64,000 nt of DNA. Origin: Kocuria dechangensis. Lineage in GTDB: Bacteria > Actinomycetota > Actinomycetes > Actinomycetales > Micrococcaceae. The notes beneath the pieces were generated by a model. That model was not told the origin of the DNA. It worked only from the letters and a program-made list of their open reading frames with translations, and did not search any database. Shown here in pieces: positions 62,035-64,000 of the stretch. Each line of letters opens with the position of its first letter. The first letter of the stretch is position 1. A program made the translations under genes and the position numbers. The DNA lies in contig NZ_BMEQ01000003.1 of the NCBI RefSeq assembly GCF_014636775.1, positions 170,411-234,410 of the forward strand, read 5' to 3'.

Positions 62035-63450
62035 ATGAGCAAGCGCATCGCCCTGAACGCCTTCGACATGACCTGCGTGGGCCACCAGGCCCCCGGCCTG
62101 TGGAAGCACCCCCGCTCCCGGGCGGACGAGTACAACACGATCGAGTACTGGACGGACGTCGCCCAGGTCCTGGAGAAGGGCCTGTTCGACGCGCTGTTCC
62201 TCGCGGACGTCGTGGGGTACTACGACGTCTACCAGAACTCCGCGGCGCCGGTGATCCGGGACGCCACGCAGATCCCGGTCAACGACCCCTTCATGCAGAT
62301 CTCCGCGATGGCGGCCGTGACGAAGCACCTCGGCTTCGGCGTGACCAGCGCGATCACCTACGAGCAGCCGTACCCGCTGGCGCGGAAGTTCGCGACCCTC
62401 GACCACCTGACCCGGGGCCGGATGGGCTTCAATGTGGTGACCTCCTACCTGAAGTCCGCGGCCGAGAACCACGGGCTCAAGGACCAGATCTCCCACGACG
62501 AGCGGTACGAGATCGCCGAGGAGTTCATGGAGGTCTGCTACAAGCTCTGGGAGGGGTCCTGGGAGGACGGCGCGGTCAAGCGCGACCGGAAGAACGGGAT
62601 CTTCGCCGACCCCGCCCTCGTGCACCCCATCCAGCACCACGGCAAGTACTTCGACGTCCCGGGCATCGGGCTGACCGAGCCGTCCCCGCAGCGCACCCCG
62701 CTGATCTTCCAGGCCGGGGCCTCCTCCCGCGGGCGCGCGTTCGCCGGGCGGCACGCGGAGGCGGTGTTCGTGGGCGGCATCCGCCCGGACCTCACCCGCG
62801 TGGTCACCGACAAGCTGCGCGACGAGGCGGAGGCCAACGGCCGGAACCGGGAGGACCTCAAGATCTTCGCGATGCTGCACGTGATCGTCGACGAGACCGA
62901 CGCGAAGGCCGAGCAGAAGCGCCGCGACTACGAGCAGTACGCGGACACCGATGGGGCGCTGGGCCTCGTGGGCGGCTGGTCCGGCGTGGACCTGGGCCGC
63001 TACGACGAGAACGACGTCCTGGAGTACATCAAGACCGAGTCCATCCAGTCCTTCCTCACGCCGTTCACCACCGCGGACCCGCACAAGAAGTGGACGGTCA
63101 AGGAGGTCGCCAAGCACATCTCGATGGGCGGCATGGGCGTGCCGATCGTCGGGTCCCCGCAGACCGTGGCCGACGAGCTCGAGCGGTGGATCGACGACGG
63201 CGGGCTGGACGGGATCAACCTCGCCTACCACGTGTCCCCGGGCTCGTTCGAGGACTTCGTGGAGTGGGTCGTGCCGGAGCTGCAGAAGCGCGGCCGCTAC
63301 CGCACCGGGTACGAGGGCACCACGCTGCGCGAGAACCTCTACGGCAAGGGCCACACCAAGGTGCTCGACACCCACCCGGCCGCGAGGTACCGGGGGGCCT
63401 ACGCGGGCAAGCCGTCCGCGGCGGACACCCCCGCCCGCGAGCTCGTCTGA
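62035..63450 (+). CDS. FMN-dependent monooxygenase, NtaA/DszA/SnaA/DmoA family
   Basis: This 471-residue luciferase-like protein has family landmarks near the start (LNAFDMTCVGHQAPGLWKHP), EYWTDVAQVLEKGLFDALFLADVVG, then ATLDHLTRGRMGFNVVTSYLKSAAENHG and LIFQAGASSRGRAFAGRHAEAVF. The family splits C-N or C-S bonds using reduced FMN: nitrilotriacetate, dibenzothiophene sulfone, dimethyl sulfide. A SAM-IV riboswitch in the leader strongly favours an organosulfur substrate. GAGAGG precedes ATG 62035. No flavin reductase gene adjoins it. Confidence 0.9.
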   Translation: MSKRIALNAFDMTCVGHQAPGLWKHPRSRADEYNTIEYWTDVAQVLEKGLFDALFLADVVGYYDVYQNSAAPVIRDATQIPVNDPFMQISAMAAVTKHLGFGVTSAITYEQPYPLARKFATLDHLTRGRMGFNVVTSYLKSAAENHGLKDQISHDERYEIAEEFMEVCYKLWEGSWEDGAVKRDRKNGIFADPALVHPIQHHGKYFDVPGIGLTEPSPQRTPLIFQAGASSRGRAFAGRHAEAVFVGGIRPDLTRVVTDKLRDEAEANGRNREDLKIFAMLHVIVDETDAKAEQKRRDYEQYADTDGALGLVGGWSGVDLGRYDENDVLEYIKTESIQSFLTPFTTADPHKKWTVKEVAKHISMGGMGVPIVGSPQTVADELERWIDDGGLDGINLAYHVSPGSFEDFVEWVVPELQKRGRYRTGYEGTTLRENLYGKGHTKVLDTHPAARYRGAYAGKPSAADTPARELV

Positions 63451-63530
63451 GCCCCCGGACGGCGACGCGGGACCGGGTGCGGGAGACTGTCGCGCCCGGC
63501 ACCCGCTGACACCGGGACCTCGGTCCCCTC

Positions 63531-63572
63531 ACGACGACGGCTCCCCCGCGGACGCGGGGGAGCCGTCGTCGT
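63531..63572. terminator. Bidirectional hairpin terminator
   Basis: Arms 63531-63550 and 63553-63572 are perfectly complementary over 20 bases, with a minimal loop. They lie between the convergent monooxygenase and Vms1-like genes. Confidence 0.85.
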
Positions 63573-63583
63573 CCTGTGAAGGA

Positions 63584-64000
63584 TCACTCGGCGGAGGGGG
63601 CGGACCTCCAGCGCAGCAGGGCCGCGACGTCCACGCCGTGGGGCAGGGCTCCCGGCGGGACGAAGACCGGGCGGCCGTCGGTGAGCACCGCGGCGCGGAC
63701 CAGGGCCGCGTCCGCGGAGACCTTCCCGAGCACGTCGGCGCCGACGGCTTCGGACTCCTCGAACGCGATCCACGGCTCGCGGTCGAGGGCGATGAGCTCC
63801 TGCTCCCCGTCGAGGTGGGTGTCGTCGATCAGCAGGGTCTCGGCCTGCGCCTGCTGGAGGGCGCCGACGACGGACTGCAGCCCCGTGACCGCGGTGGGCT
63901 CCGGGCGGCCCTCCTGCTCCGCGAACCGCTCCAGCAGCAGATGCTGGCGGCGGGCGATGACCTCGGCGACGCGCTCCTCCACCTGGTGGTCGAAGTCGGC
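63584..64000 (-). CDS. Vms1/baeRF-like peptide-release-factor domain protein, 5' end outside window
   Basis: The last 138 residues of a protein whose frame runs off the window edge. It shows an Ala/Glu helix (VAEVIARRQHLLLERFAEQEG), then AVTGLQSVVGALQQAQAETLLIDD, and closes with DAALVRAAVLTDGRPVFVPPGALPHGVDVAALLRW. These fit the C-terminal part of the Rv2629-like/baeRF family related to eRF1 and Vms1, implicated in ribosome-linked stress. The start codon is not in the window; the Met at 63982 is a GTG inside the open frame. Confidence 0.65.
   Translation of the reverse strand, partial: ADFDHQVEERVAEVIARRQHLLLERFAEQEGRPEPTAVTGLQSVVGALQQAQAETLLIDDTHLDGEQELIALDREPWIAFEESEAVGADVLGKVSADAALVRAAVLTDGRPVFVPPGALPHGVDVAALLRWRSAPSAE

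Overview
The window is a GC-rich (roughly 70% or more), densely packed chromosomal segment. It has many 4-bp ATGA/GTGA gene overlaps, frequent GTG starts and purine-rich Shine-Dalgarno sequences. Together with a DtxR/IdeR-type iron box, a SAM-IV aptamer (a class known mainly from Actinobacteria) and a BioQ-like TetR regulator, this points to an actinobacterium. My best guess is the Micrococcaceae (Kocuria/Arthrobacter type); that is an inference from gene content, not a sequence match.

Layout. 0-4.1 kb: a scarred start (tandem repeat, then an ABC-ATPase remnant fused tail-on to a LuxR-type remnant), an NmrA-like oxidoreductase, an AraC-type regulator and an ABC-2 export pair. 4.2-8.5 kb: an MHS-family symporter and two tandem short MetE-like proteins behind a SAM-I riboswitch. 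8.7-13.0 kb: ketone-body genes (hydroxybutyrate-type dehydrogenase, IclR regulator, two-subunit 3-oxoacid CoA-transferase, thiolase). 13.1-22.2 kb: a homogentisate region (LysR, FAD hydroxylase, MarR, hmgA, an unrecognised gene, fahA, AtoE-like transporter, TetR). Its product acetoacetate is the substrate of the CoA-transferase and thiolase just upstream. 22.4-25.4 kb: a secreted collagen-like protein, an ECF sigma/Ogt pair and a DUF998 membrane protein. 25.5-31.0 kb: a bioB-A-F-P450-D biotin operon behind a 31-bp palindrome. 31-36.2 kb: an FGGY kinase, ilvD and an alanine/glycine:Na+ symporter.

36.3-44.7 kb holds two divergent operons that share one promoter region and carry different SAM riboswitch classes. 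Leftward are metY and a CoA-binding protein (SAM-I). Rightward are an acetoacetyl-CoA-synthetase-like ligase, an Ltp2-like protein, a DUF35 protein, a thiolase and an MHS transporter (SAM-IV). 44.8-51.3 kb is an operon behind an iron box: solute-binding protein, two permeases, a fused double ATPase and an MFS exporter, resembling the CntA-F metallophore system without biosynthesis genes. 51.8-57.3 kb carries a DASS transporter, sdhB and sdhC with no sdhA between them, and acetyl-CoA synthetase. 57.3-60.3 kb is a sulfonate-type ABC importer behind a third SAM-I riboswitch. 61.8-63.5 kb is a flavin monooxygenase of the NtaA/DszA/DmoA family behind a second SAM-IV riboswitch. The end cuts into a Vms1/baeRF-like gene.

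The unifying theme is sulfur economy: five SAM riboswitches of two classes in 64 kb. They predict a SAM-repressed regulon of homocysteine synthesis and methylation, organosulfur uptake and oxidation, and, unexpectedly, a CoA-ligase/aldolase/thiolase operon that may process a sulfur-containing acyl compound.
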